DNA of 13,612 bases. Source: XYA12-FULL-58-9 sp001798605 (GTDB taxonomy: Bacteria > Myxococcota > XYA12-FULL-58-9). Positions 7,456 to 13,612 of this stretch are shown here, piece by piece. The notes beneath the pieces are model-generated. The model was not told the origin of the DNA, searched no databases, and saw only the letters and a list, made by a program, of their open reading frames with translations. Location: contig DAINMX010000183.1 in assembly GCA_036736205.1 (NCBI GenBank), forward strand, positions 1 to 13,612, in the 5' to 3' direction. The position numbers and the translations under genes were made by a program. Every line of letters starts with the position of its first letter. Within the stretch, counting starts at the first letter, position 1.

Positions 7456-8187
7456 CTACACCAGCGGTCCACGAGCAGTCCGCAGGCTCTTCTTTGCCGC
7501 GGTCTTCTTCGCACCACTTCTTCGCACCGTCTTAGTGGCGGTCTTTGTTCCGGCAGGTTTCTTTGTAACCCGTGGTTGTTTCGTTGTGGCCGCGGTCTTC
7601 TTCGCACCACTTTTTTGCGCAGTCTTAGTGGCGGTCTTTGTTGTTCCGGCAGGTTTCTTTGTGGCCGCGGGTGATGCATCCGCTTTGCGGATGACCTTTT
7701 CCCATTGTTTCGCAGCGCCGCTTGCCTCGCACGCTTCGATCGCTTCGAACAGGCATTCGTAGACTGGGCCCTTCAGCCCGTCGGGATCTTGTTCTTTCTT
7801 CTCAGGGGAGGCCCCGGGGCCGAGAGCCCAGACCCGGCCAGCATACTCAACGGCAGCCTGCAGGGAAGGAGGTCGACTGAATCCTAGCACCAGGCTGATC
7901 GCCATCAAACCGTGATCGTATGAATAGCCCGCGGCATCGAGGTTTGGGAGCTCATCGCTGATCAGGTCTGTAATTCGATCGTCATCCGCGGCCACGCTGC
8001 TGCCTTTGCGAACGAACTCCCATGCAGCCGTGATGGCATCATCCAAATGATACTTGGTCGCAATATCGATCGGATAATCTTCGAGAGCCCGCTCAACAGC
8101 GATTGCCACACACCCGACCCGGGCCTGTTGCGGTAGCCTACGAAGCGCCTGACTGAACTTTGGAGCCTTCTGAATCTGCTTTTCCAT
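7456..8187 (-). CDS. Globular (possibly DUF416-like) domain fused to histone-H1-like Lys/Ala tail
   Basis: 243 aa, ATG at 8187, TAG at 7456-7458. Residues about 1-150 look globular and mostly helical: FSQALRRLPQQARVGCVAIA, VERALEDYP, AAWEFV, DELPNLDAAGYSYDHGLMAI. The order ER..DYP, W-E-F-V and PNLDAAG with a following Ala/Leu-rich helix loosely recalls DUF416 (YjaG), but I cannot confirm this. Residues about 172-243 are Lys/Ala/Thr-rich with TKKPAGT, TATKT and SGAKKTAA each twice, like bacterial H1-like or AlgP-type tails that bind DNA nonspecifically. Nucleoid association of the tail is inferred. The gene is convergent with the AgmX/PglI-type gene and divergent from those at 8236 and 8433. 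The ribosome site is weak (AGGG). Confidence 0.75.
   Translation of the reverse strand: MEKQIQKAPKFSQALRRLPQQARVGCVAIAVERALEDYPIDIATKYHLDDAITAAWEFVRKGSSVAADDDRITDLISDELPNLDAAGYSYDHGLMAISLVLGFSRPPSLQAAVEYAGRVWALGPGASPEKKEQDPDGLKGPVYECLFEAIEACEASGAAKQWEKVIRKADASPAATKKPAGTTKTATKTAQKSGAKKTAATTKQPRVTKKPAGTKTATKTVRRSGAKKTAAKKSLRTARGPLV
7496..7662 (-). repeat. Imperfect direct repeat (two copies, 93-bp period) in the Lys/Ala tail
   Basis: Copies at 7496-7566 and 7589-7662 are nearly identical and differ by a 3-bp in-frame insertion (GTT) and a few substitutions. Each encodes TKKPAGT...TATKT...SGAKKTAA. Such repeats in H1-like tails are prone to copy-number change. Confidence 0.85.
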
Positions 8188-8235
8188 CTGGCCCTATTCC
8201 CACTCGACGGTTCGCAAGGCAACAGAGGAAGACTC

Positions 8236-8358
8236 ATGATTTCTAAGGAATCGGGGACGAGCACGCAGGCACAGCCGAACCGCCGAATTGCAACCAAGTG
8301 TCCTGCCACCAGGATCCCAAGATCCCCCAAAAAAAAATCAAGAGCAACTCAGCGCTAG
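8236..8358 (+). CDS. Possible 40-codon basic small ORF
   Basis: ATG at 8236 with GAGGA (8225-8229) 6 nt upstream, TAG at 8356-8358. The peptide is strongly basic (11 Lys/Arg in 40, including PKKKSR near the end) with one Cys, and matches no family I know. It lies in the interval between the divergent genes at 8187 and 8433, 74 bp before the latter. Three of its Lys codons form a run of nine A (8329-8337). The good ribosome site is the main support; it could be a chance ORF or a leader peptide. Confidence 0.3.
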   Translation: MISKESGTSTQAQPNRRIATKCPATRIPRSPKKKSRATQR

Positions 8359-8396
8359 TCCAGACGATAAGTATCTTGTCCCACTGTTTGTTTGAT

Positions 8397-8416
8397 TTTT
8401 GAAGACAACTTCAAAA
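8397..8416 (+). promoter_or_regulatory. 8-bp inverted repeat touching the ribosome site of the 492-aa gene
   Basis: TTTTGAAG (8397-8404) and CTTCAAAA (8409-8416) are perfect inverted repeats around ACAA. The right arm runs into AAAAGGAA (8413-8420), the only Shine-Dalgarno-like sequence before ATG 8433, which is rather far (13 nt from AGGA). It could be an operator or an RNA hairpin that limits ribosome access. Inference only. Confidence 0.35.
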
Positions 8417-8432
8417 GGAATCAACGCCTGAA

Positions 8433-9911
8433 ATGAACGCCCAAGAAGTTGTCACAGGTGCCTCGTCTCTTCCCAACATGAAACTCCCTGTCGGAGATCT
8501 CAAGAAGGGTGAGAAGAACAAACAGCTCAGCAAACACCTGCGGACCATCAAGAACCGGCAGCAACTGCATTCGACCCCCATTGGCGGTGGCATCGAAAAC
8601 AAAGGCAGCGTTTCCGGCGGACAACCATCCGACATCTTCACCAAAGATGGTGCCCACTCGGGTCCGGTCAGCGATCTGTCTAACACGAATAACAACGCGC
8701 CCACCGGGGTCGGTGTCGAAGCCCTACTCGGACCCTTATCGGCCCGGATCAACGCTCTGGGTGACAAAGTTGAAGCAACGATCGAGGGTAGTCGGGCGAT
8801 GAAGGCTGCGCGAAAACGCGCCTCAAATTTCGGCCACAAGAACTTTGATCCAAGGGCGGTTAAGGCCGACGCCTTCTTCCAACGGATGATCGAAAGCGCA
8901 GAAAAGCTTGAGGCCAATCAAACCTCAGCCCTCGAAACCGTGGCACGGATGTTAGAGGAGCGGACACCACAGCGAGCCGTGGAGAACCTGCAGAAGACTG
9001 CCGCAACCATCATCCAATGGGCCACCGATGCTCAGAACGAGTCAACTCGCGAGAGTAGAATTCATGGCACTTCCTTGAAGGATGTGAAGCGTGCCCTGAT
9101 TGCTGCGAAGATCATTGGCGAGGTCGCCGACCATTTGTCCAACTCGATTGCCAATGAAGACCAGGAAAAGGCCAAACAGCAGGGTGTCGACCTTGCGCTC
9201 AAGATTCGCCGAAAGGGCCTCAACCTCGTCGGCCGATTCACGCACACCGGACGCGCCCTCAAGCGGGGAGGCCTGACCTTTGTCGCCCGCACCACCAAGA
9301 AATTCTTCCAATCTCTGCGCAAGACGTCGGTGAATGTCATCATGAGTTTTGGTGCTGGCAATTACCTGCTCAACGATAGAATTTATGCGTCGATGTATTT
9401 TCCATCGCTGGAAGAGAGCACCAACAACGGTTCTTACACCGACTCCATGTACCTCGACTACGGTAACGCCCTCGACAGCATGGTACCCTACGTTGCCTGG
9501 GGGCGCCGAGGCCGCACTGCCGCAGGGGTCAACATCGGTTTCTTCAGCGCTTTCTACGACGACAAACAATACGGTATCTGGGTGGGCTGGCCTGGGGTAT
9601 GGGGCGTATCGCTCGGCAAGGACTCAGAGCGCGGTGCCTACACCAGCTTTGGCACCTCTCTGCCCGTCCCGTTGTGCCCCCTGCTTTTCTTTTTTCCCGG
9701 CACCGGGGTGAAGGTCTACTCGCCGTTTCTCAATCCCCTGGAGAAATTGGGACGACCGGCAGCCAAGTTCATGGTCAAGCTCGTGGGCGAAGCCACCACT
9801 CAAATCAAGACGTTGGCGCACAAGATTCACGAGGTCAGAAACGAGCCTGCCCCCGAACCCAATACCTCCGGGATCGAAACAATGGCAGCTGTCGGCTTTG
9901 GTGCGACCTGA
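8433..9911 (+). CDS. Unrecognised 492-aa protein: helical N-terminus, beta-rich aromatic/Gly C-terminal domain
   Basis: ATG at 8433, TGA at 9909-9911. No signal peptide. Residues about 1-95 are low-complexity and polar. Residues 96-290 are mainly helical and charged (ARINALGDKVEATIEGSR, FFQRMIESAEKLEANQTSAL, DVKRALIAAKIIGEVADHL) and may form coiled coils. Residues about 290-435 change character: Gly/aromatic-rich, probably beta (VNVIMSFGAGNYLL, YASMYFPSLEE, YVAWGRRGRTAAGVNIGFF, YGIWVGWPGVWGVSLGKDSE) and a hydrophobic CPLLFFFPGTGVKVYSP. A helical tail follows (ATTQIKTLAHKIHEVRNE). I do not recognise a family. A membrane-acting or effector protein would fit a polar N-terminus with a beta-rich end, but there is no direct support. 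A small ORF follows 50 bp later. Confidence 0.75.
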   Translation: MNAQEVVTGASSLPNMKLPVGDLKKGEKNKQLSKHLRTIKNRQQLHSTPIGGGIENKGSVSGGQPSDIFTKDGAHSGPVSDLSNTNNNAPTGVGVEALLGPLSARINALGDKVEATIEGSRAMKAARKRASNFGHKNFDPRAVKADAFFQRMIESAEKLEANQTSALETVARMLEERTPQRAVENLQKTAATIIQWATDAQNESTRESRIHGTSLKDVKRALIAAKIIGEVADHLSNSIANEDQEKAKQQGVDLALKIRRKGLNLVGRFTHTGRALKRGGLTFVARTTKKFFQSLRKTSVNVIMSFGAGNYLLNDRIYASMYFPSLEESTNNGSYTDSMYLDYGNALDSMVPYVAWGRRGRTAAGVNIGFFSAFYDDKQYGIWVGWPGVWGVSLGKDSERGAYTSFGTSLPVPLCPLLFFFPGTGVKVYSPFLNPLEKLGRPAAKFMVKLVGEATTQIKTLAHKIHEVRNEPAPEPNTSGIETMAAVGFGAT

Positions 9912-9961
9912 CCACCTACGACCGGTTTTTTCGGTGTACACAAGCCCGATGGAGCATGCTC

Positions 9962-10336
9962 ATGCTGCCGTTGATGCTGCGGGGGGGAGATGGCGACGCC
10001 GCCCCCAGGGGCTTTCTTCCAACCGGATCGTTTTCGATTTTTCGCAAATTGTGCGGACCCATGACGGCTTTTTGCACGCCCTGGAGCTTCGAGGGGCCGG
10101 GCAAAGGGGTGCCTCCATATTTCGAGGTTCAGGTCTGGGGGGAGATCCCGCCGAGTAAGATCAAAGCCGTCGAGTTCAGTTGCGAGACATTGCCTCCCGT
10201 CGAGGTTCTCAAGCTGGCCTGGGCCAAGGGCATTGAGGTCCGAGTGCACGACGGTTTTGCCTCACGGATCATCGCCTCTCCAGCGGAGCTTGTCACGGCC
10301 CGCAAGAACTGGCGACGGTTTTTCCGCCGTGGCTAG
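9962..10336 (+). CDS. Small unrecognised protein (124 aa), possibly frameshifted
   Basis: ATG at 9962 has GGAG (9951-9954) 7 nt upstream; ATG 9956 is an alternative. The second half reads like a real protein (YFEVQVWGEIPPSKIKAVEF, VEVLKLAWAKGIEVRVHDGF, ELVTARKNWRRFF). The first half is less convincing. The frame one base earlier reads better between about 10021 and 10090 (NRIVFDFSQIVRTHDGFLHA), so one extra base near the G-runs at 10093-10117 may have broken an original gene. Function unknown. It follows the 492-aa gene in the same direction, as partner genes of effectors often do, but this is conjecture. Its 3' end overlaps the 3' end of the convergent oligopeptidase by 44 bp. Confidence 0.5.
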   Translation: MLPLMLRGGDGDAAPRGFLPTGSFSIFRKLCGPMTAFCTPWSFEGPGKGVPPYFEVQVWGEIPPSKIKAVEFSCETLPPVEVLKLAWAKGIEVRVHDGFASRIIASPAELVTARKNWRRFFRRG

Positions 10337-12449
10337 TGTCGCAATCGACGAGACCCGCGAGGTGGAGAAAGAACGCGTAGCGCATGGCGGTGTCGCGGTG
10401 TTGCTTCATTCGGCCGGTCTTGCCACCGTGGCCGGCTTCCATGTTGGTCTTGAGCAGCAAGAGGTTCTGGCTGGTGTTTCGCGCGCGCAGCTTCGCAATC
10501 CACTTGGCCGGCTCCCAGTACTGCACCTGCGAGTCGTTGAGGGAGGTCGTCACCAGGAGATTGGGATACGGCTTCGCTTCGACGTTGTCATACGGCGAGT
10601 AAGACAACATGTAGTCGTAGTATTCCTTGTCGTTGGGATTGCCCCACTCGTCGTATTCGTTGGTGGTCAGCGGGATAGCATCATCGAGCATGGTGGTCAC
10701 CACGTCGACGAACGGCACGTCGGCGACAACGCCGTGGAGAAGATCGGGTCGCATGTTGATGACGGCGCCCATGAGCAGTCCACCGGCGCTGCCACCATTG
10801 GCATAGACACGTTTCGGGTCTGCGTACTTCCGCGCGATCAGGTACTCGGCGCAATCGATAAAGTCGGTGAAGGTGTTCTTCTTGTGCAGCAGCTTACCTT
10901 CTTCGTACCACCAACGGCCGAGTTCTTCGCCGCCACGAACGTGGGCGATGGCGTAAACAAAACCACGGTCGAGAAGGCTCAGACGCGCCGAATTGAAGTA
11001 GGTGTCCGTGGTGGACCCGTAGGAGCCGTAGCCGTACAGGAGCAGCGGGTGATTGCCGTCTCGCTCAAGGCCCTTTCGATAAACCAGAGAGATGGGTACA
11101 GGACGGCCATCGCGTGCGGGTGCCGTCAGTCGTTCGGTGACATAGCGATCGGCGTCGAAGTCGCCTACCACTTCATCGCGCTTGATCAGCACCTTGTCGT
11201 GCGTGACCATGTCGTAGTCGTAGACCGAGCCGGGGGTTGTCAACGACGAGTACCAATAGCGCACCACCGTCGTGTTCGGCTCGATGTTCCAGGCGGGCCA
11301 CGCGACATAGGCGGGCTCGCCGAAGTCGACGTAGTGTTCTGTGCCATCGGCGTGGGAGCGAACCCGCAGGCGCAACAGGCCGTCCGCACGCTCGGCGACC
11401 ACGAGGTGGCCGGTGAACAGATCGAAGCCCTCGAGCAAAACCTCCCCGCGGTGACCGATGACCTCCTGCCAGCCCTCCTTGCCTTTCTCCGGCGCGCCCG
11501 TCTTCATCAGGCGGAAGTTTTTCGCCATCCAGTTGGTGCGGATCCAAAATTCGCCGTCGAGATGATCGATGGAATACTCGTGATCCCTCTCGCGCGGCAG
11601 GAACACGTTGGCCGGTGCGGTCGGCACCGCCGCAGGAATGAGCCGCACCTCGTTGCTTAGCGTCTGTGAGGACACGAGGACGATGAACTCCCTCGACATC
11701 GTCCTGCCCACGTGGACCGAGAAAGTCTCGTCGGCCTCCTCGTAGACCAAAGGATCTCCGGCGGGATCGGTGCCGAGCTCGTGGCGATAGATGCGCCACG
11801 AGCGGAGTGTCTCCGGATGTTGCTTGCTGTAGAACAGCGTCTTGCCGTCCTCGGCCCACGCCAGATTGCTGGTCACGTCGGGGATGACGTCGGGAAGGAT
11901 CTCGCCGGTCGCCAGGTTTTTGAACCGAACTTCGTAGAAACGCCGGCCGGCGGTGTCGACGGCAAAGGTCAAGATCTGCTGGCCGCTGCTCACGTGCACG
12001 CCACGGACGTCAAAGAACTCGTGCCCATCGGCCAGTGGGTTGAGGTCGAGCATGATCTCTTCCGGTGCCTGGAGAGAAGCGCGTTTGCGGCAGTAAATCG
12101 GATACTCTTTCCCCTCTTCGAAACGGTTGTAGTAGTAGTAATCGCGATCTCGATACGGCACGGTGTCGTCGTTCTGCTTGATGCGCGCCACGATCTCGTC
12201 GAACAACTGGTCCTCGAAGGGTGCCAGGTTTCCCATGACGCGGGAGTAATAGGCGTTCTCAGCTTCGAGGTAGGCTCTGACCTCCGGGTCATCGCGGTTC
12301 TTGAGCCAGAAGTAGTCATCCACACGGGTTTGGCCGTGGGCGGTCAGCTCGTGGGGAATGACACGGGCCGTCGGTCCCGCTGGCAGCGAAGTGCCGCAGC
12401 CGATGGCCAACACCAACACCAACAGGAGCACTGAGATCGCTCTGCGCAT
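10293..12449 (-). CDS. ptrB: Oligopeptidase B (S9 prolyl oligopeptidase family), lipoprotein form
   Basis: 718 aa from ATG 12449, chosen for the strong GAGGAGGG site (12461-12454) 4 nt upstream and the lipoprotein signal MRRAISVLLLVLVLAIGC (Cys18). The frame extends further upstream into the Fic gene but that is not the start. Residues about 30-430 are the beta-propeller region (DDYFWLKNRDDPEVRAYLEA near the start). The C-terminal alpha/beta-hydrolase domain has GGSAGGLL with Ser554, SLNDSQVQYWEP with Asp639 and EAGHGGKTGR with His674, the complete S9A catalytic triad. The family cleaves short peptides after Lys/Arg; a lipid-anchored form would act in the periplasm or at the outer membrane. 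The last about 17 residues (DCDTSHGGKTVASSCGP) go beyond where such proteins usually end and overlap the convergent small ORF. It lies 16 bp after the Fic gene on the same strand. Confidence 0.93.
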   Translation of the reverse strand: MRRAISVLLLVLVLAIGCGTSLPAGPTARVIPHELTAHGQTRVDDYFWLKNRDDPEVRAYLEAENAYYSRVMGNLAPFEDQLFDEIVARIKQNDDTVPYRDRDYYYYNRFEEGKEYPIYCRKRASLQAPEEIMLDLNPLADGHEFFDVRGVHVSSGQQILTFAVDTAGRRFYEVRFKNLATGEILPDVIPDVTSNLAWAEDGKTLFYSKQHPETLRSWRIYRHELGTDPAGDPLVYEEADETFSVHVGRTMSREFIVLVSSQTLSNEVRLIPAAVPTAPANVFLPRERDHEYSIDHLDGEFWIRTNWMAKNFRLMKTGAPEKGKEGWQEVIGHRGEVLLEGFDLFTGHLVVAERADGLLRLRVRSHADGTEHYVDFGEPAYVAWPAWNIEPNTTVVRYWYSSLTTPGSVYDYDMVTHDKVLIKRDEVVGDFDADRYVTERLTAPARDGRPVPISLVYRKGLERDGNHPLLLYGYGSYGSTTDTYFNSARLSLLDRGFVYAIAHVRGGEELGRWWYEEGKLLHKKNTFTDFIDCAEYLIARKYADPKRVYANGGSAGGLLMGAVINMRPDLLHGVVADVPFVDVVTTMLDDAIPLTTNEYDEWGNPNDKEYYDYMLSYSPYDNVEAKPYPNLLVTTSLNDSQVQYWEPAKWIAKLRARNTSQNLLLLKTNMEAGHGGKTGRMKQHRDTAMRYAFFLHLAGLVDCDTSHGGKTVASSCGP

Positions 12450-12465
12450 GACACCCTCCTCGACT

Positions 12466-13590
12466 TCACTTTTCAAACACATATTTTTCCCAATCAATGT
12501 CATAACTCGTTGATCGGCCTCGACCGGGATTTCTGACAAGCAGTTGCTTTTCAAAGAGATCGGTTAGCTCGCGTTTGGCTGTGGCTGGACTAACCTTGTG
12601 CAAAGAAACATATTTGCGATTGTTCATACCACCTTCAAATCTACCCTGACCCGTGTCGAGCAATCTATTTAATATCTTTCGCTGGCGATCATTGACGCTT
12701 GTCATATTGTTCTTTTGCCAAAACCGTGATTTAGCGAGCGCTGCTTGTATTTCATGTTCAGCGCTGCCCATAGACCGATGCAGGCACTCACAAAACCAGC
12801 ACAGCCACGCAGTAATTTCTCCGTTTCCTTTTTGAGCGTCATTTAGATGCTCGTAATAAGAATTGCGCTCAGCCATAATCTGCGCGGACATGCTGTAAAG
12901 CCTTGAGGCATTATTATCAGATGCAGCGAGCGCCATATCGGTTAATGCTCTTGCTAACCGGCCATTGCCATCTTCAAATGGATGAATAGAAACAAACCAA
13001 AAGTGAGCTACACCTGCGCGCAGTACTCCATCCAAATCTTCTGGACTCTTGTGCCACCAATCTAGAAATGCTGTCATCTCTTTTGGAACAGCGCCACTTG
13101 GTGGTGCTTCATAATGCACTTTTTCCCTGCCAATCGGTCCCGAGACAACTTGCATTGGTTCCGTTGTATTGCGCCACGCGCCGACTGCAATTTGCCTAAT
13201 GCCCGAATAGCCGGTAGGAAACAGCGCTGCTTGCCACGCCCACAATCGTGCTCTTGTGAGTTGTTTTTCGTAATAGCGAGTTGCATCAATGAGCATTTCC
13301 ACCAACCCATCAACGTGACGTTCCGTTGGTGAAAGTCCGGCTGATGGCAAGCCCAATCTTCTTGCCACTGATGAACGAATGGATTCCTTGTTGAGCTTTT
13401 CACCTTCAATAGCCGAAGTGGCAAATGCCTCATTCACCAAAACCTCTGTTTGAGCTTCAAGACCCAACCATTCAGCCTGGGCACATAACTTTCCTTGTTC
13501 AAAACGAACGCGAGACAACGGTGTGATCAAGGTATCGCTATCCCAAGTAAAATCAGGCCATGCCTTGTGCTGCCAAACGTATTTGACCAT
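12466..13590 (-). CDS. Fic-family protein, class II (self-inhibited), with C-terminal winged helix
   Basis: 374 aa from ATG 13590 (MVKYVWQHKAWPDFTWD, the usual opening of this subfamily with an N-terminal DUF4172-like domain). The frame stays open to the window end, so an earlier start cannot be excluded. TSAIEG (Thr58-Gly63) fits the inhibitory motif (S/T)xxxE(G/N), with Glu62 expected to block ATP. VVSGPIGREKVHYEAPPS (about 148-165) is the target-binding flap. HPFEDGNGRLAR (His203-Arg214) is the complete catalytic loop HxFx(D/E)GNGRxxR. Residues about 295-374 look like a winged-helix domain. Fic proteins transfer AMP (or related groups) to Ser/Thr/Tyr hydroxyls of target proteins; the target here is unknown. 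GC by hand count of two lines is about 37-45%, against about 63% in one line of the neighbouring oligopeptidase gene, which suggests acquisition. Confidence 0.93.
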   Translation of the reverse strand: MVKYVWQHKAWPDFTWDSDTLITPLSRVRFEQGKLCAQAEWLGLEAQTEVLVNEAFATSAIEGEKLNKESIRSSVARRLGLPSAGLSPTERHVDGLVEMLIDATRYYEKQLTRARLWAWQAALFPTGYSGIRQIAVGAWRNTTEPMQVVSGPIGREKVHYEAPPSGAVPKEMTAFLDWWHKSPEDLDGVLRAGVAHFWFVSIHPFEDGNGRLARALTDMALAASDNNASRLYSMSAQIMAERNSYYEHLNDAQKGNGEITAWLCWFCECLHRSMGSAEHEIQAALAKSRFWQKNNMTSVNDRQRKILNRLLDTGQGRFEGGMNNRKYVSLHKVSPATAKRELTDLFEKQLLVRNPGRGRSTSYDIDWEKYVFEK

Positions 13591-13612
13591 CTGTTCTTTG
13601 TAACCCGACAGT

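Noticed and set aside
9599..9955. Upstream part of the 245-codon frame ending at 10336
   Set aside because: Overlaps the 492-aa gene in another frame and reads as shadow; only the part after 9956 is plausible.
10233..11660. 475-codon plus-strand frame, and 240 codons at 11712-12434
   Set aside because: Antisense shadows of oligopeptidase B, which has a complete catalytic triad on the minus strand.
12450..12554. N-terminal extension of the oligopeptidase frame (35 codons)
   Set aside because: It overlaps the Fic gene and would bury the lipoprotein signal; the strong ribosome site is at 12449.

Overview
The window most resembles a draft or metagenome-derived contig from a myxobacterium or a close relative (Myxococcota / former Deltaproteobacteria). 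The lineage signs are a MXAN_6640-type secreted metalloprotease with a MYXO-CTERM-like tail, an AgmX/PglI-type C-terminal domain protein, a cysteine/aspartate-rich tandem-module lipoprotein, and a lysine/alanine-rich histone-H1-like tail. This assignment rests on recognised families, not on a marker gene. A run of exactly 100 N (6798-6897) is a scaffold gap.

Layout. 1-2507 (minus) is the N-terminal 835 codons of a large Cys-rich lipoprotein. It begins at 2507 and runs off the left edge with no stop. Long open frames on the opposite strand here are shadows. A short divergent promoter region (2508-2683) separates it from a plus-strand frame (2684-5731). That frame joins in one uninterrupted reading frame a MXAN_6640-like metalloprotease ending in a MYXO-CTERM-like anchor and a second, unrecognised lipoprotein-like protein that starts with its own lipobox. 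This junction is the most unusual thing in the window. A small ribbon-helix-helix-like protein follows (5799-6062), then an AgmX/PglI-type protein (6198-7381) whose 24-bp repeats are broken by the gap. The gap is flanked by an identical 55-nt duplicate, and collapsing it restores the reading frame.

Convergent to that gene, behind a hairpin, is a minus-strand gene (7456-8187) with a globular N-terminus and an H1-like tail. Divergent from it lie a possible 40-codon basic ORF, an unrecognised 492-aa protein (8433-9911) and a small ORF (9962-10336) that may be frameshifted. The right end carries two minus-strand genes: a class II Fic protein (12466-13590) of visibly lower GC, and 16 bp downstream an oligopeptidase B lipoprotein (10293-12449).

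How the genes may work together. The left half is an envelope cluster: a repetitive Cys/Asp-rich lipoprotein opposite a secreted metalloprotease and a second lipoprotein, possibly sharing one control region. The rest looks like unrelated single genes. No tRNA, rRNA, CRISPR array or insertion sequence was found. No gene-free stretch exceeds about 250 bases.
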